From contig DUKV01000039.1 in assembly GCA_013329165.1 (NCBI GenBank), forward strand, positions 162,036 through 224,363: DNA of 62,328 nt, in the 5' to 3' direction. The stretch is from Methanocalculus sp. GTDB lineage: Archaea; Halobacteriota; Methanomicrobia; Methanomicrobiales; Methanocorpusculaceae. The translations under genes were made by a program, and so were the position numbers. Below the pieces are notes generated by a model. It worked only from the letters and a program-made list of their open reading frames with translations. It searched no databases and was not told where the DNA came from. Shown piece by piece: positions 8,969 to 17,109 of this stretch. Within the stretch, counting starts at the first letter, position 1. Each line of letters starts with the position of its first letter.

Positions 8969-10123
8969 ATGCTCCAGGCCTACAAGTATCGGATGTATCC
9001 TTCGAGAGAGCAGGGTACACTCCTCATGAAACAGATCCATGCCTGTCGGTTTGTATACAACCATTCTCTGGAGCAGAAGATCCGGGCATACGAGCAGGAA
9101 GGGCGAAAACTCTCCTGCTTCGACCTGAACAATCATCTTCCCGCGCTCGAAGAAGAACACCCGTGGCTCAAAGACGTCAACTCCCAATCGCTTCAGAGCG
9201 CGAACAAGAACCTCGACAACGCCTTCACCCGATTCTTCCGTGAGAAGAAGGGATTTCCCCGGTTCAAGTCGAAGAAGAATCCGGTCCAATCCTTTCAGGT
9301 GCCCCAACACTACCGGGTGAACTTCGAGCACGGGCGGATCAAACTCCCAAAGATCGGGGAGATCAAGACTATCTTTCATCGGTTCTTCACCGGGAAGGTG
9401 AAGTACGCCACAGTTTCTGTGACTTCAACCGGGAAGTGGTTCATCAGCATCCTCGTTGATGATGGAAACCCTGAACCAGAGCCCTCTCTCATCTCTCCGG
9501 GCACCACCATCGGGATTGATGTCGGGCTGACCGACTTTGCAACGTTCTCGACTGGTGAGAACGTTGCGAATCCCCGGCACTTGGAGAGTTCCGTCCAGCG
9601 CCTGAAAGTGATGCAGCGACGCGTATCGCGAAAAGTGAAGGGATCAAAGAATCGACAGAAAGCGATTCAGAAATTAGCCCGGTGTCATGAGAAGGTTGCA
9701 AACCAGCGGAACGATTTCCTGCACAAACTCTCTAATCAAATCGTGAGCGAGAACCAAGCCATAGCAGTAGAATCGTTGAATGTCGCCGGGATGCAGAAGA
9801 ACCACAACCTGGCACGAAGCATCAGTGATGTATCGTGGAGCACATTCTTCACGATGCCGGAGTACAAGTGCCGGCAGTACGGGAAGACCCTCCTTACGAT
9901 CGGACGGTTTGATCCCTCCTCAAAAATATGCAGTAAATGCGGGTATCTCAAATGGGATCTCTCCCTCTCTGAGCGAGAATGGATCTGTCCTGATTGTGAT
10001 ACTCATCATGACCGCGACATCAACGCGGCGGTCAACATCAAGACGTTCGCCCTGCAAGTACAGAACCTTGTCGGGGTATCAGGTGCGGAACGCGCCGTTG
10101 TGCCTGTGGACTCGCCTCAATAG
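8969..10123 (+). CDS. tnpB: TnpB, RNA-guided nuclease of the IS605 family
   Basis: A 384-residue TnpB, the ancestor-type relative of Cas12. The N-terminal wedge begins LQAYKYRMYPSREQ. The RuvC triad looks complete: Asp184 in GIDVGL, Glu268 in AVESLNV and Asp350 in DRDINAA. The zinc ribbon CSKC (321-324) and CPDC (340-343) is intact. There is no frameshift or internal stop, so the nuclease is probably functional. Family members are guided by an omega RNA made from the element's right end and promote element retention. It is the only CDS in the element. Confidence 0.93.
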   Translation: MLQAYKYRMYPSREQGTLLMKQIHACRFVYNHSLEQKIRAYEQEGRKLSCFDLNNHLPALEEEHPWLKDVNSQSLQSANKNLDNAFTRFFREKKGFPRFKSKKNPVQSFQVPQHYRVNFEHGRIKLPKIGEIKTIFHRFFTGKVKYATVSVTSTGKWFISILVDDGNPEPEPSLISPGTTIGIDVGLTDFATFSTGENVANPRHLESSVQRLKVMQRRVSRKVKGSKNRQKAIQKLARCHEKVANQRNDFLHKLSNQIVSENQAIAVESLNVAGMQKNHNLARSISDVSWSTFFTMPEYKCRQYGKTLLTIGRFDPSSKICSKCGYLKWDLSLSEREWICPDCDTHHDRDINAAVNIKTFALQVQNLVGVSGAERAVVPVDSPQ

Positions 10124-10172
10124 AGGGAGGATGAAGCAGGAAGCCCCGTCTTTTAGGGGGGGGGTAGTTCAC
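10020..10172 (+). ncRNA. Putative omega RNA scaffold at the IS right end
   Basis: In IS200/IS605 elements the TnpB guide RNA overlaps the 3' end of tnpB and ends at the right end, with the guide taken from flanking DNA. Here the tnpB end is followed by AAGCCCC and a G-rich tract that can pair with it, closing in TAGTTCAC. The guide would then begin at 10173 (TCTGTTCAG...). The 5' limit is approximate and set only by analogy. Confidence 0.45.
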
Positions 10173-10239
10173 TCTGTTCAGTTTCCAAAAGGGAAAAATT
10201 GAGCTTATTGTTCTTTTCACCCTCTGATGATAGGGGGGA

Positions 10240-11592
10240 TCAGAGAAGAGAGAGAATATAATCTTTTACCTCTTCTGCCCGCTTTGGATCCCGTGATTCT
10301 GCATAGAGCCTGATGAAGGGTTCTGTTCCCGAAGGGCGGATCAGAGCCCATGCATCTCCCCACCGTATGTGTATTCCGTCGGTCTCGTCAATCTCAAGGC
10401 TTTGGCAGGCTCTACGGACTTTTAAAAACAGTCCTTCCGGATCATCGGAATAGATCTTTTCTTTGATCATGGTGTATGAAGGGATCTCATCTGCAAGTGA
10501 GGATATCGATTGTGCGGATCCTGCCACAAGCTCTGCCATTGCAGCAGCAGTCATCCCGCCATCCCGGCAGAACTGGTGATTGGGAAAGATCTGGCCTCCA
10601 TTTCCTTCCCCGCCAAACACAACTGTTTCTCCCTTCTGGATCAGGCTCAACATAGTCCGTGCGACAGATATACTTCCCACCGGTGTATAGATCGTGGGAC
10701 ATCCATATCCGGCTGCCACCTCCCTGATGACATCTGATGTACTGACCGGCGTGACGACCATCCCCGGATGTGTGGCGCATGCAGCACGTGCAAGCATCGC
10801 AAAGGTCAGGTTTTCGTTCATAAATGATCCTGTTTCATCCACAAAGACTGCCCGGTCCGCATCGCCATCATGTGCAACGCCAAATGCAGCCCCGGTTGCA
10901 ATGACTGTTTCAGAGAGGAGTGAGAGACCCTCCGGACTTGGTTCAGGAAGGCGGCCGGGGAATGTGCCGTCAAAGCGGCCATTGATGGTGTGCACAGTAC
11001 AGCCCATTCTTCTGAGGATCTCGGGTGTTGTGGCAGCAGCAGGCCCTGAACCCGGGTCAACGACGACAATCATGTTTCTGCAGCAGTCTGTCGGAAAATG
11101 CGAGATGATTGCTCTGATATACTCCTCTATCCTGTCGGACTCATCGGTGAGCTTCCCGACATTCTTCCAGTCTGCCATGGTGATATCCTCTGAAAAGATC
11201 AACGATTCAAGTGCAATTGTACGGGTATCATCCATCTCGGTGCCGTCACCCTCGATCACCTTCACTCCGTTATAGTCGGGTGGATTGTGTGAGGCTGTGA
11301 TCATCGCTCCTCCATCATAGTGCTCCCTGACCAGGTACTGGAGTGCAGGTGTCGGGAGTATGCCGAGATCGATAACATCGCATCCGGATGCAAGAAGGCC
11401 TGAACGCATCGCAGCGGCGAGTGCCTCGCCCGATGTTCTGGTATCCCTTCCAATGGCCACTCTGCCCTGAATCATGGATCCAAGAGCCAGGCCGATCTTC
11501 ATCACAAGCTCCGGGTTCATACCCTCTCCAATGATCCCCCGTACACCGTTTGTTCCAAAGAGTACTTTTTTGGGTTTATTGTCATTCTTCAT
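10240..11592 (-). CDS. glmM: Phosphoglucosamine mutase / phosphomannomutase family
   Basis: Alpha-D-phosphohexomutase; the archaeal GlmM group converts glucosamine-6-phosphate to glucosamine-1-phosphate for UDP-GlcNAc. From ATG 11592 the protein has 450 residues with the four domains in order: the phosphoserine motif TASHNPP (Ser101), metal loop DGDADR, sugar-binding GGEGNGG and phosphate-binding RPSGTEP near the C-terminus. The opening VLFGTNGVRG is typical of GlmM. Two earlier Met codons exist, but ATG 11592 gives the shortest overlap (11 bases) with the upstream DUF5806 gene. A phosphomannomutase role cannot be excluded. Confidence 0.88.
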   Translation of the reverse strand: MKNDNKPKKVLFGTNGVRGIIGEGMNPELVMKIGLALGSMIQGRVAIGRDTRTSGEALAAAMRSGLLASGCDVIDLGILPTPALQYLVREHYDGGAMITASHNPPDYNGVKVIEGDGTEMDDTRTIALESLIFSEDITMADWKNVGKLTDESDRIEEYIRAIISHFPTDCCRNMIVVVDPGSGPAAATTPEILRRMGCTVHTINGRFDGTFPGRLPEPSPEGLSLLSETVIATGAAFGVAHDGDADRAVFVDETGSFMNENLTFAMLARAACATHPGMVVTPVSTSDVIREVAAGYGCPTIYTPVGSISVARTMLSLIQKGETVVFGGEGNGGQIFPNHQFCRDGGMTAAAMAELVAGSAQSISSLADEIPSYTMIKEKIYSDDPEGLFLKVRRACQSLEIDETDGIHIRWGDAWALIRPSGTEPFIRLYAESRDPKRAEEVKDYILSLL

Positions 11593-12178
11593 TGTCATCA
11601 TCTCTGTCTGTTTGTTTTCCTGCTGCATCATCCTGCTGACTGTTCTGCTGTGATCGTTTGTTTAAGAGTATGTTGGCTGAATCGCCGAGTTTTCTCATAA
11701 TGTCGGTGATCCGATCTTCAATCTCGATCTCGTCATCGATCTCAAGGGAGGTGCCCTCGACTTCAAGAAGGAAGCGGGCGATCTCACTTGATTCAAAGAG
11801 AATATCATCAAGCTCATCGAGGGTGAAGAAACCACACATAGCGCCATAAAAGAATGTAGCACCGGATTTTCTGACCTTCCGTTTAAATGAGGTGCGTGCC
11901 TGGTTTACTGCCTGCGGAGAATATGGCTCCTGCATAAAGGGAACCAGATCGGGCAGGTTTTCACCAATGAACGTCATCTCTGCACCGGCTGTCGTCTTAA
12001 AATCGGAACAGAGCCGGGCTATTGCCCATTCCCGTGCAGTTACGTAGGTATGTTTCCGTAAAAACTGGTTGACTTTCCGGTATGTTGCCCCATCGACTTT
12101 ACGGAACTTCCGGTATTTTGAGATCTCCTCTCTCCGGCTTTCATCGTTTGTGCTTTCTTCCTCTTCTGGGTTGCTCAT
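11582..12178 (-). CDS. DUF5806 family protein
   Basis: A 198-residue protein of unknown function resembling the DUF5806 family known from haloarchaea and Methanomicrobia. The conserved core runs from SKYRKFRKVDGATYRKVNQF through AREWAIARLCSDFKT and GENLPDLVPFM to a helical end; the N- and C-terminal tails are acidic and low in complexity. ATG 12178 has GAGGT 8 bases upstream, better than the longer frame start at 12238. It overlaps glmM, so the two form an operon. The promoter must lie in 12179-12311, where one copy of the 23-bp inverted repeat sits. Confidence 0.75.
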   Translation of the reverse strand: MSNPEEEESTNDESRREEISKYRKFRKVDGATYRKVNQFLRKHTYVTAREWAIARLCSDFKTTAGAEMTFIGENLPDLVPFMQEPYSPQAVNQARTSFKRKVRKSGATFFYGAMCGFFTLDELDDILFESSEIARFLLEVEGTSLEIDDEIEIEDRITDIMRKLGDSANILLNKRSQQNSQQDDAAGKQTDRDDDNEE

Positions 12179-12288
12179 CTCAATTACCTCTGTTGCTCTT
12201 CTCCACCCTTGAACCTTTTCTGTGTATATTCGTGTCAATGTATGACGGATCGCAGGGTGAGACGGGGAAATTTTTCTGCTCTTTAACG

Positions 12289-12311
12289 TATAGCATCATA
12301 TGGTTTATAGG
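12289..12311. repeat. 23-bp inverted repeat, left copy
   Basis: This 23-base segment is the exact reverse complement of 14457-14479, 2.15 kb away; identity ends sharply on both sides. Read on the minus strand it begins CCTATAAACC and points towards DUF5806, whose start is 111 bases away. It contains a TATAAA-like core, so it could be a promoter or operator rather than a recombination site. Confidence 0.75.
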
Positions 12312-12869
12312 TGGCGATCTGGCTCTGAAATGCTCTGATTCGAGTATACTGTTTAATATATAATTTATTTATTTGGATGCTTGTGTGGGTAGGTATGCCT
12401 CTGCTCATCTGGTGGGGTTCCTGCCCTTTGGGTGGATACCCGGAGTTATTGATCGAACTTCTGTTGTATCGTCATGGAGGATGCTTCATTTACTCTGGAT
12501 TCGGGCGCACCACCGATCCTTCTCCGGCTGGATGATCTGCTGGATGGTGCCGGCTGTTGCCGATGCTGGTGGAAAAAATGGCGTGAAAAACTGCTTGCGT
12601 GTGGTGGTCTGAAAATGCTTCAGCTGCTACCCTCTCTTTGTAACTGCCCCCTCTCTTTTTCTGTTATATGGGGTGGGGATCTCCTGACAGGGATGATCTG
12701 ATACTGCCCGGCTATGGCGGTGTACTGTATCCTGTCTGTATCTGCTTCTGGATCTTCGTTTACGTGGGGTTTAAACGCAAAATCGGGCAGGGTGGATTGG
12801 TGCATTTAGGATTCCGGGTTCTGCGTGTGTAGTGTTGAGGGTTGTAGCAGGACTCCTGTGACTGTATGT

Positions 12870-13112
12870 GGTCGGGGGTGGGTAAGCCCACCCCTTTGTG
12901 ATTGGGATGGTCCGTTGTACTGACATGGGATCTGCACCAGGCAATTGTTGCACATTATGTTTGATATAGAAGAGATCCTATGGGTGTTCGGTACAGGTCC
13001 TGCCTGATTTACCTGGTGATGCTGACACAACCAGCCTATCGCACTCCGTCCTGAACCGAAGTGTTCAGGAAGATGGAAGGGCAGCCCCGCTCCTTCAGGG
13101 GCGGGTAGTTGA
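12870..13112 (+). mobile_element. Small decayed IS200/IS605-type element without ORF
   Basis: The segment at 13081-13112 (GCAGCCCCGCTCC...GGGTAGTTGAC) closely resembles the right ends at 10139-10172 and, inverted, at 17061-17098. About 200 bases upstream, 12887-12912 (CCCACCCCTTTGTGATTGGG) resembles the inner left-end hairpin at 8869-8889. Together they suggest a roughly 240-bp internally deleted derivative (a MITE or PATE type) in the same orientation as the tnpB element. The right end is clear; the left end is weak. Confidence 0.45.
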
Positions 13113-13960
13113 CATTCCATATGCAGAGAACTGCCGGAGGCCCTCTCCTATGAAAAGAACTGCTCCTTTGTCAGTTCCCATCAGAGATCTTCGATCTGTT
13201 GCCCCAATCAGATCTATTGCCGTTCAGTCTCGTGGTTTTTCTATTCCTCCCTGGCTGGAACAGCTCATTGGTGGTGCGGATGTCCGGTGTGATCCTCCGT
13301 GACTCTGCCTGACCTCCCTGTTCTGTCTGTATCTGCACTCCGTCTTTTATCTGGATGTGAGATCTGATCGAACTGCGTGACTTTGTTCTTCTTTGCTGGC
13401 GAGTGTGCTGCTCTTTCTGCCTCGTCGTCCTCGTCTCTTCAAAGCAGTGCCTTCGGGGGTGTAGCAACTGATCTATTGCTGATCGGCTCCGATTCCCTGG
13501 AATTGGGTATCTGATCTCTCTGTCCTTATGGTCTGTCCGTTGGGGCGGGGCCCGGGTGTTTTGGTGTGGGTGATACTCTGGTGATCTTTGATTGCCGGGC
13601 ATTGGTGCCAAAGATCCCGGCCTCTCGCCCCTCTTTTTATTCACTATATTGTTTAATTAATTCCAGAATCGGCGTCTTCATACTGGCATTCTCAGCGACT
13701 TTTTTGACTTTTGTTATATATTCATACCAAAAACGTGAAAAGATGGATAGAATCGACGATATGGAGTTTCTTTATATACTCCCCCCGGTTGAGGTATGTC
13801 TCCTCCTCCTCTGTTCTGATGGGGTTGATCCTGTTCCGTCCTGAAAAGTAAGGCTTGAGTCGGGCTTGTATCTCATCTCTCAAAATTCAATTTATTGGGC
13901 TTTAATTTACATTTAAGATTCAATATATGGGTTTTTCGACAATGATGCTGATCAGTATTT

Positions 13961-13988
13961 TTTGCGCAGAATAGGTATTCTGCGCAAT
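13961..13988. promoter_or_regulatory. dif: dif-like site (11-6-11 Xer recombination site candidate)
   Basis: TTTGCGCAGAA, spacer TAGGTA, TTCTGCGCAAT. The arms are inverted repeats matching at 10 of 11 positions around a 6-base centre, and the inner 26 bases are an almost perfect palindrome. This is the geometry of Xer target sites, and the left arm and centre edges resemble bacterial dif (TGCGCA..AA T....A TT). The only Xer-type recombinase gene in the window starts about 0.7 kb downstream. A repressor operator is the alternative. Confidence 0.55.
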
Positions 13989-14456
13989 TACGGGTGCCGG
14001 TGGTGCCACCCCTTCAACTGGTATGATCTGACCTCTATGATCGCAGATGCCGGATGAAGATAGATCTATAATCTGTTCCTTGGCTGGTTTCAGTTCATGT
14101 ATGCCTTCTGCTGATTGCCGGATCAATTGGTTGTTGAACAGGACAAGGGGCGATTGGGTGGGGGTGCCTGTTGGCCTCGGGTTCTCGCCCTCTGCCCATG
14201 GTTCTGGGTGGATACTGCTCCTCTTGAATGCTGCTTCTCTTCATGGTGATCTGATATGGCGGATCTTTTCATGGGGGTGGGGTACTCCCCCTCCTCCTCC
14301 TCTTCCACCTCCCGATTCTCGCTTGCCTGGATGGGCTTCCTGGGTCTTGTTCTTCAGTCTGTATGATCTGTTCATCTATAATGGGGATTAGATCCAATTT
14401 TTATTCATTATATTTAAATTTTATGTATTTTGTTAAAAGATTATAAACTACTCTCT

Positions 14457-14479
14457 CCTATAAACCATATGATGCTATA
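14457..14479. repeat. 23-bp inverted repeat, right copy
   Basis: Exact reverse complement of 12289-12311. On the plus strand it reads CCTATAAACC...GCTATA and points towards the recombinase gene, about 190 bases upstream of ATG 14666. Thus each copy has the same orientation relative to the gene that follows it. It is followed by two direct copies of TCTGCATCTT (14500 region). Confidence 0.75.
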
Positions 14480-14665
14480 TGGATGCGAGCAGATATTCTG
14501 CATCTTTTATACAGCAATCTGCATCTTCGGTGATCTGATCATGGATCACGTTGTCCTATTTTCTCCCAGGGTATGGATCCACTATCTGAATTGCATTGAT
14601 GCTTCTGAACTGCCTGGGAAAAATTCTGCGCAATGTTCATTGCCTCTGAAGGAAATAGTACACTC

Positions 14666-15532
14666 ATGGCTCCCCGTCAGCGGACGTTCTCTGTCTGGAT
14701 TCCCCGATATATGAATCACCTGACGATGAGGAATTATTCCGACAAAACAGTGGATACCTACCGCCGGGTGTTGCATGATTTCTCTTCGTATTCTGCCGGA
14801 GTGCAGGCCTCAGATGATCCGGTCGTTGAGACTGATAGCTATGAAGTCACCAATTTTATGGCGCAGGCATCGGTTGAACGGAGCCTCTCCGCAACAACAA
14901 TGAATCGTTACCTCTCAACGCTCAGTTCATTCTACAAATTTCTTGTTGGTCAGCAGGTTGTTGACACGAATCCGGTTCTCGGCGTGGATCGTCCTAAAAT
15001 CAAGGATCGGGAACTTTTATACCTGAAACATGCGGATGTCCTCGGACTCCTGGAGAAGATCGAGGATTCCAGGGATCGCCTCCTTATCAGGACAATCTAT
15101 GCAACCGGGGTGCGGGTGTCTGAGCTCTGTGGAATTATGATTGAGCATATCGATTTTGCTGAGGAGACGATCCGTATCCGGGGAAAAGGTGGGAAGATCC
15201 GGACGGTCTTCATCGATCCGGATACTCTGGATGCAATCCGGTTATATGCGGGAGGCAGAATCGATGGCCCCCTCTTCCCGGGCCGCTCTGGTGCCCCCCT
15301 CTCTCCGCGGTCGGTTCAGCATATCTTCCAGAAATATGCGCCATCCGGCATTACGCCACATAAAATTCGTCACAGCTATGCAAGCGAACTCTACCGGCGT
15401 TCACGAAACCTCAGGGTGGTGCAGGAAAACCTTGGCCACTCGTCGATCCAGACGACTGAAGTGTACCTGCATACCGATCTTGAAGAGCGGCGCAGGGTCT
15501 ACCAGGAGCATTTCCCACTTTCAAATGAATGA
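14666..15532 (+). CDS. xerA: XerC/D-like tyrosine recombinase (XerA type)
   Basis: Site-specific recombinase of the integrase family; archaeal XerA resolves chromosome dimers at dif. From ATG 14666 it has 288 residues: a SAM-like DNA-binding N-terminal domain (MRNYSDKTVDTYRRVL) and a C-terminal catalytic domain with the full set Arg150 (ATGVRVSEL), Lys174 (GKGGK), His232 and Arg235 (PHKIRH), His258 (LGHSS) and the nucleophile Tyr267 (TTEVYLH). The length and compact form fit XerA rather than a phage integrase. ATG 14633 is an alternative start and lies directly on a half-copy of the dif-like arm (14624-14634). It is monocistronic. Confidence 0.88.
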   Translation: MAPRQRTFSVWIPRYMNHLTMRNYSDKTVDTYRRVLHDFSSYSAGVQASDDPVVETDSYEVTNFMAQASVERSLSATTMNRYLSTLSSFYKFLVGQQVVDTNPVLGVDRPKIKDRELLYLKHADVLGLLEKIEDSRDRLLIRTIYATGVRVSELCGIMIEHIDFAEETIRIRGKGGKIRTVFIDPDTLDAIRLYAGGRIDGPLFPGRSGAPLSPRSVQHIFQKYAPSGITPHKIRHSYASELYRRSRNLRVVQENLGHSSIQTTEVYLHTDLEERRRVYQEHFPLSNE

Positions 15533-15792
15533 TGTCGAGAAATGGAAGAATGGCTGCTTCTTAATTCGAGAGGAGTTCTCCACTTTTTGCGATATTTTCG
15601 CGTGGCAATTCATTGAAGATGACAATAATTGCTGCAGGGTCAACCCCGAATGTTTCAGCAACGGTGCTCGTAATCTCTGCTGCAACAGTCCTGCTTCTGA
15701 TCTGATGTTTTTCCCTCGGAGATCTGAATGGTTATAACGGGCATATACAAAATTTGGTAAGCATTTATAAATGCCTGCTGTTTTCTCCTGCC

Positions 15793-16911
15793 TCACCATT
15801 TTCTGCTTTTTTTACCATCAATGACCCATTTGCCTGTTGCCGACTGGATATAGATCCCAATAAGTGCACAGAGGAGCCCGGCAACAGTATGGATGATGAT
15901 AGTTTGTACTCCCCCGCCTGCAGAAATGGGGAAATCGGGCACATTGCTGATGGACAACAGGTAACTGCTTGCCCCGTAGATGATCGTTCCAATCGCTCCG
16001 ATAAAAAAGGGAATGATAACAATCCTGCTGAGCATCTCCTGCTCATGCAAGATGCAATCGATGATCTTTCCGGCTATGCCGACAATCCCGGCACTGACAA
16101 ACCACCAGACTGATCCGTAGATGAATGCAGCGAAAAAGAGCAGAACTCCGGCATCCTGTGGATAATAAACGAGCAGGCTTGTTAAACCCATGATTACAGC
16201 GATGATTGAGATTAACACTGCAGTTATGTATGCAACAAAACTGAAACTCCCCTTCTGAAAAGATTGCTGGAGCCCTGAGAGAAGGTATCCGAAGAACTCG
16301 TCAATACCAAACCCTTTGAAGAGTAGATAAACCCCAACAGCTCCGACTACAAAGAATGTCGCAAGATCCGGCCTTCCCCAGAGATATGCTGCTGAATAAA
16401 GCAGCATTGCAAGGCCGATTGGGACCAGAACCACCCGGGCGGTCTTTGGATCGTCGAGCAGTTTCTTGATGATATAGTAGGTTCCCTCAAGGTTTGGCAT
16501 CTGTGCAACGATGACCCGTTTGACGCTCTCGACAGGAATTCTGGACTGGACAATCGGGAGGATGAAATCATCTTCAGCGCCATCAGATACAAGGATGCAG
16601 GCGGTTACGTTCGTTTGATTGATCAGCTGTGAGAGTGAATCGGCGATTTTGCGATCTCCTTCGAGCATATTCATGTGGCTTCCACCGATAACAGAAACGA
16701 TCACATCCTCTCCCCGTGCAGACAGCTCATCATATGTCTTGACCGCCTGGAATATCGCATTCACATCGGAATCTTCGGGATCAGCCAACCCAAGGCGCTT
16801 CGCTGCTTCAAGGCACGCTTCCCTGCCGAGGATGGGGCTCTCTATCCTTGCCTTATATCCGATATCATCATCGCGATCGACGCTGAGAACCAGCGTCTTC
16901 CTCTTTTCCAT
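15793..16911 (-). CDS. DUF373 family membrane protein
   Basis: Archaeal DUF373 protein of about 372 residues. The soluble N-terminal half begins EKRKTLVLSVDRDDDIG, an acidic nucleotide- or metal-binding-like start, and includes VSVIGGSHMN and ILVSDGAEDDFILP, which suggest a Rossmann-like fold. The C-terminal half has about seven hydrophobic segments (from VVLVPIGLAMLLYSAAYLW onward) and a basic tail. Function is unknown. The frame opens at 16956, but ATG 16911 matches the usual family start and a TATA-like TTTATTATCC lies about 25 bases before it. It is convergent with xerA and monocistronic. Confidence 0.82.
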   Translation of the reverse strand: MEKRKTLVLSVDRDDDIGYKARIESPILGREACLEAAKRLGLADPEDSDVNAIFQAVKTYDELSARGEDVIVSVIGGSHMNMLEGDRKIADSLSQLINQTNVTACILVSDGAEDDFILPIVQSRIPVESVKRVIVAQMPNLEGTYYIIKKLLDDPKTARVVLVPIGLAMLLYSAAYLWGRPDLATFFVVGAVGVYLLFKGFGIDEFFGYLLSGLQQSFQKGSFSFVAYITAVLISIIAVIMGLTSLLVYYPQDAGVLLFFAAFIYGSVWWFVSAGIVGIAGKIIDCILHEQEMLSRIVIIPFFIGAIGTIIYGASSYLLSISNVPDFPISAGGGVQTIIIHTVAGLLCALIGIYIQSATGKWVIDGKKSRKW

Positions 16912-17109
16912 TACAGAATACATGAACCTATTAGGATAATAAAGTTGTTTTGTCATAATGGGAAACCAATTGTGGATTTCAGACAGAAACCGGCTGATAT
17001 CTGTATGTAGATAATCAGGAAAGGGGGCAGATCCGACGGTCTTTTAGAAAAGTACCGGGCGTGAACTACCCCACCCTGAAGGATGGGGCTTCCTGCTTCA
17101 TGGACAATA

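Larger units (their letters stand above)
8836..10172 (+). mobile_element. IS200/IS605-family element carrying only tnpB
   Basis: The left end contains GTGAAGGGGGCGGAGC (8845-8860) and a foldback arm ending in GCGGAGCCGCCC; the right end is a G-rich hairpin closing in GTAGTTCAC (10164-10172). Both ends recur in inverted orientation around the broken element at 17061-18371, which defines the boundaries. There is no tnpA, so movement would depend on a Y1 transposase acting in trans. The left flank reads TTTAT, close to the TTTAC flank of the other copy, suggesting the target/TAM preference. The exact first base is uncertain by a few nucleotides. Confidence 0.8.
12179..14665. other. Gene-free tract with strong T-over-A asymmetry
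   Basis: About 2.4 kb without a convincing gene. Short open frames on both strands have unlike-protein composition, poor starts and no recognisable domain. Much of the plus strand is T-rich relative to A (for example 13321-13380 holds 23 T and 10 A). The tract contains the two copies of a 23-bp inverted repeat, a decayed IS200/IS605 end pair, a dif-like palindrome and several G/C hairpins such as GGGGTGGG-TAAG-CCCACCCC at 12875-12894 and CCTGAAC/GTTCAGG near 13050. A/T-rich blocks occur near 12350, 13650 and 14400. Confidence 0.6.

Noticed and set aside
7200-8970. CRISPR array or further cas genes near the Cas1 homologue
   Set aside because: No regularly spaced direct repeats and no cas2, cas4 or effector gene were seen here or elsewhere in the window.
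8969-10123. TnpB read as a Cas12 effector
   Set aside because: Short length, IS200/IS605 ends and no array show it is a transposon TnpB.
10694-11275. 193-codon plus-strand frame
   Set aside because: Antisense to glmM, which is full length with intact motifs.
12373-12701. Overlapping plus-strand frames in the gene-free tract
   Set aside because: Trp/Cys/Leu-rich sequence without domains and no good start; not supported as genes.
12875-12894. GGGGTGGG/CCCACCCC hairpin as a stand-alone terminator
   Set aside because: No gene ends near it and no T-run follows; it fits better as part of the decayed IS end.
13171-13644. 157-codon minus-strand frame in the gene-free tract
   Set aside because: Composition is extreme in Arg, Gln and Asn with no domain or ribosome site; it is a product of T-rich plus-strand DNA.
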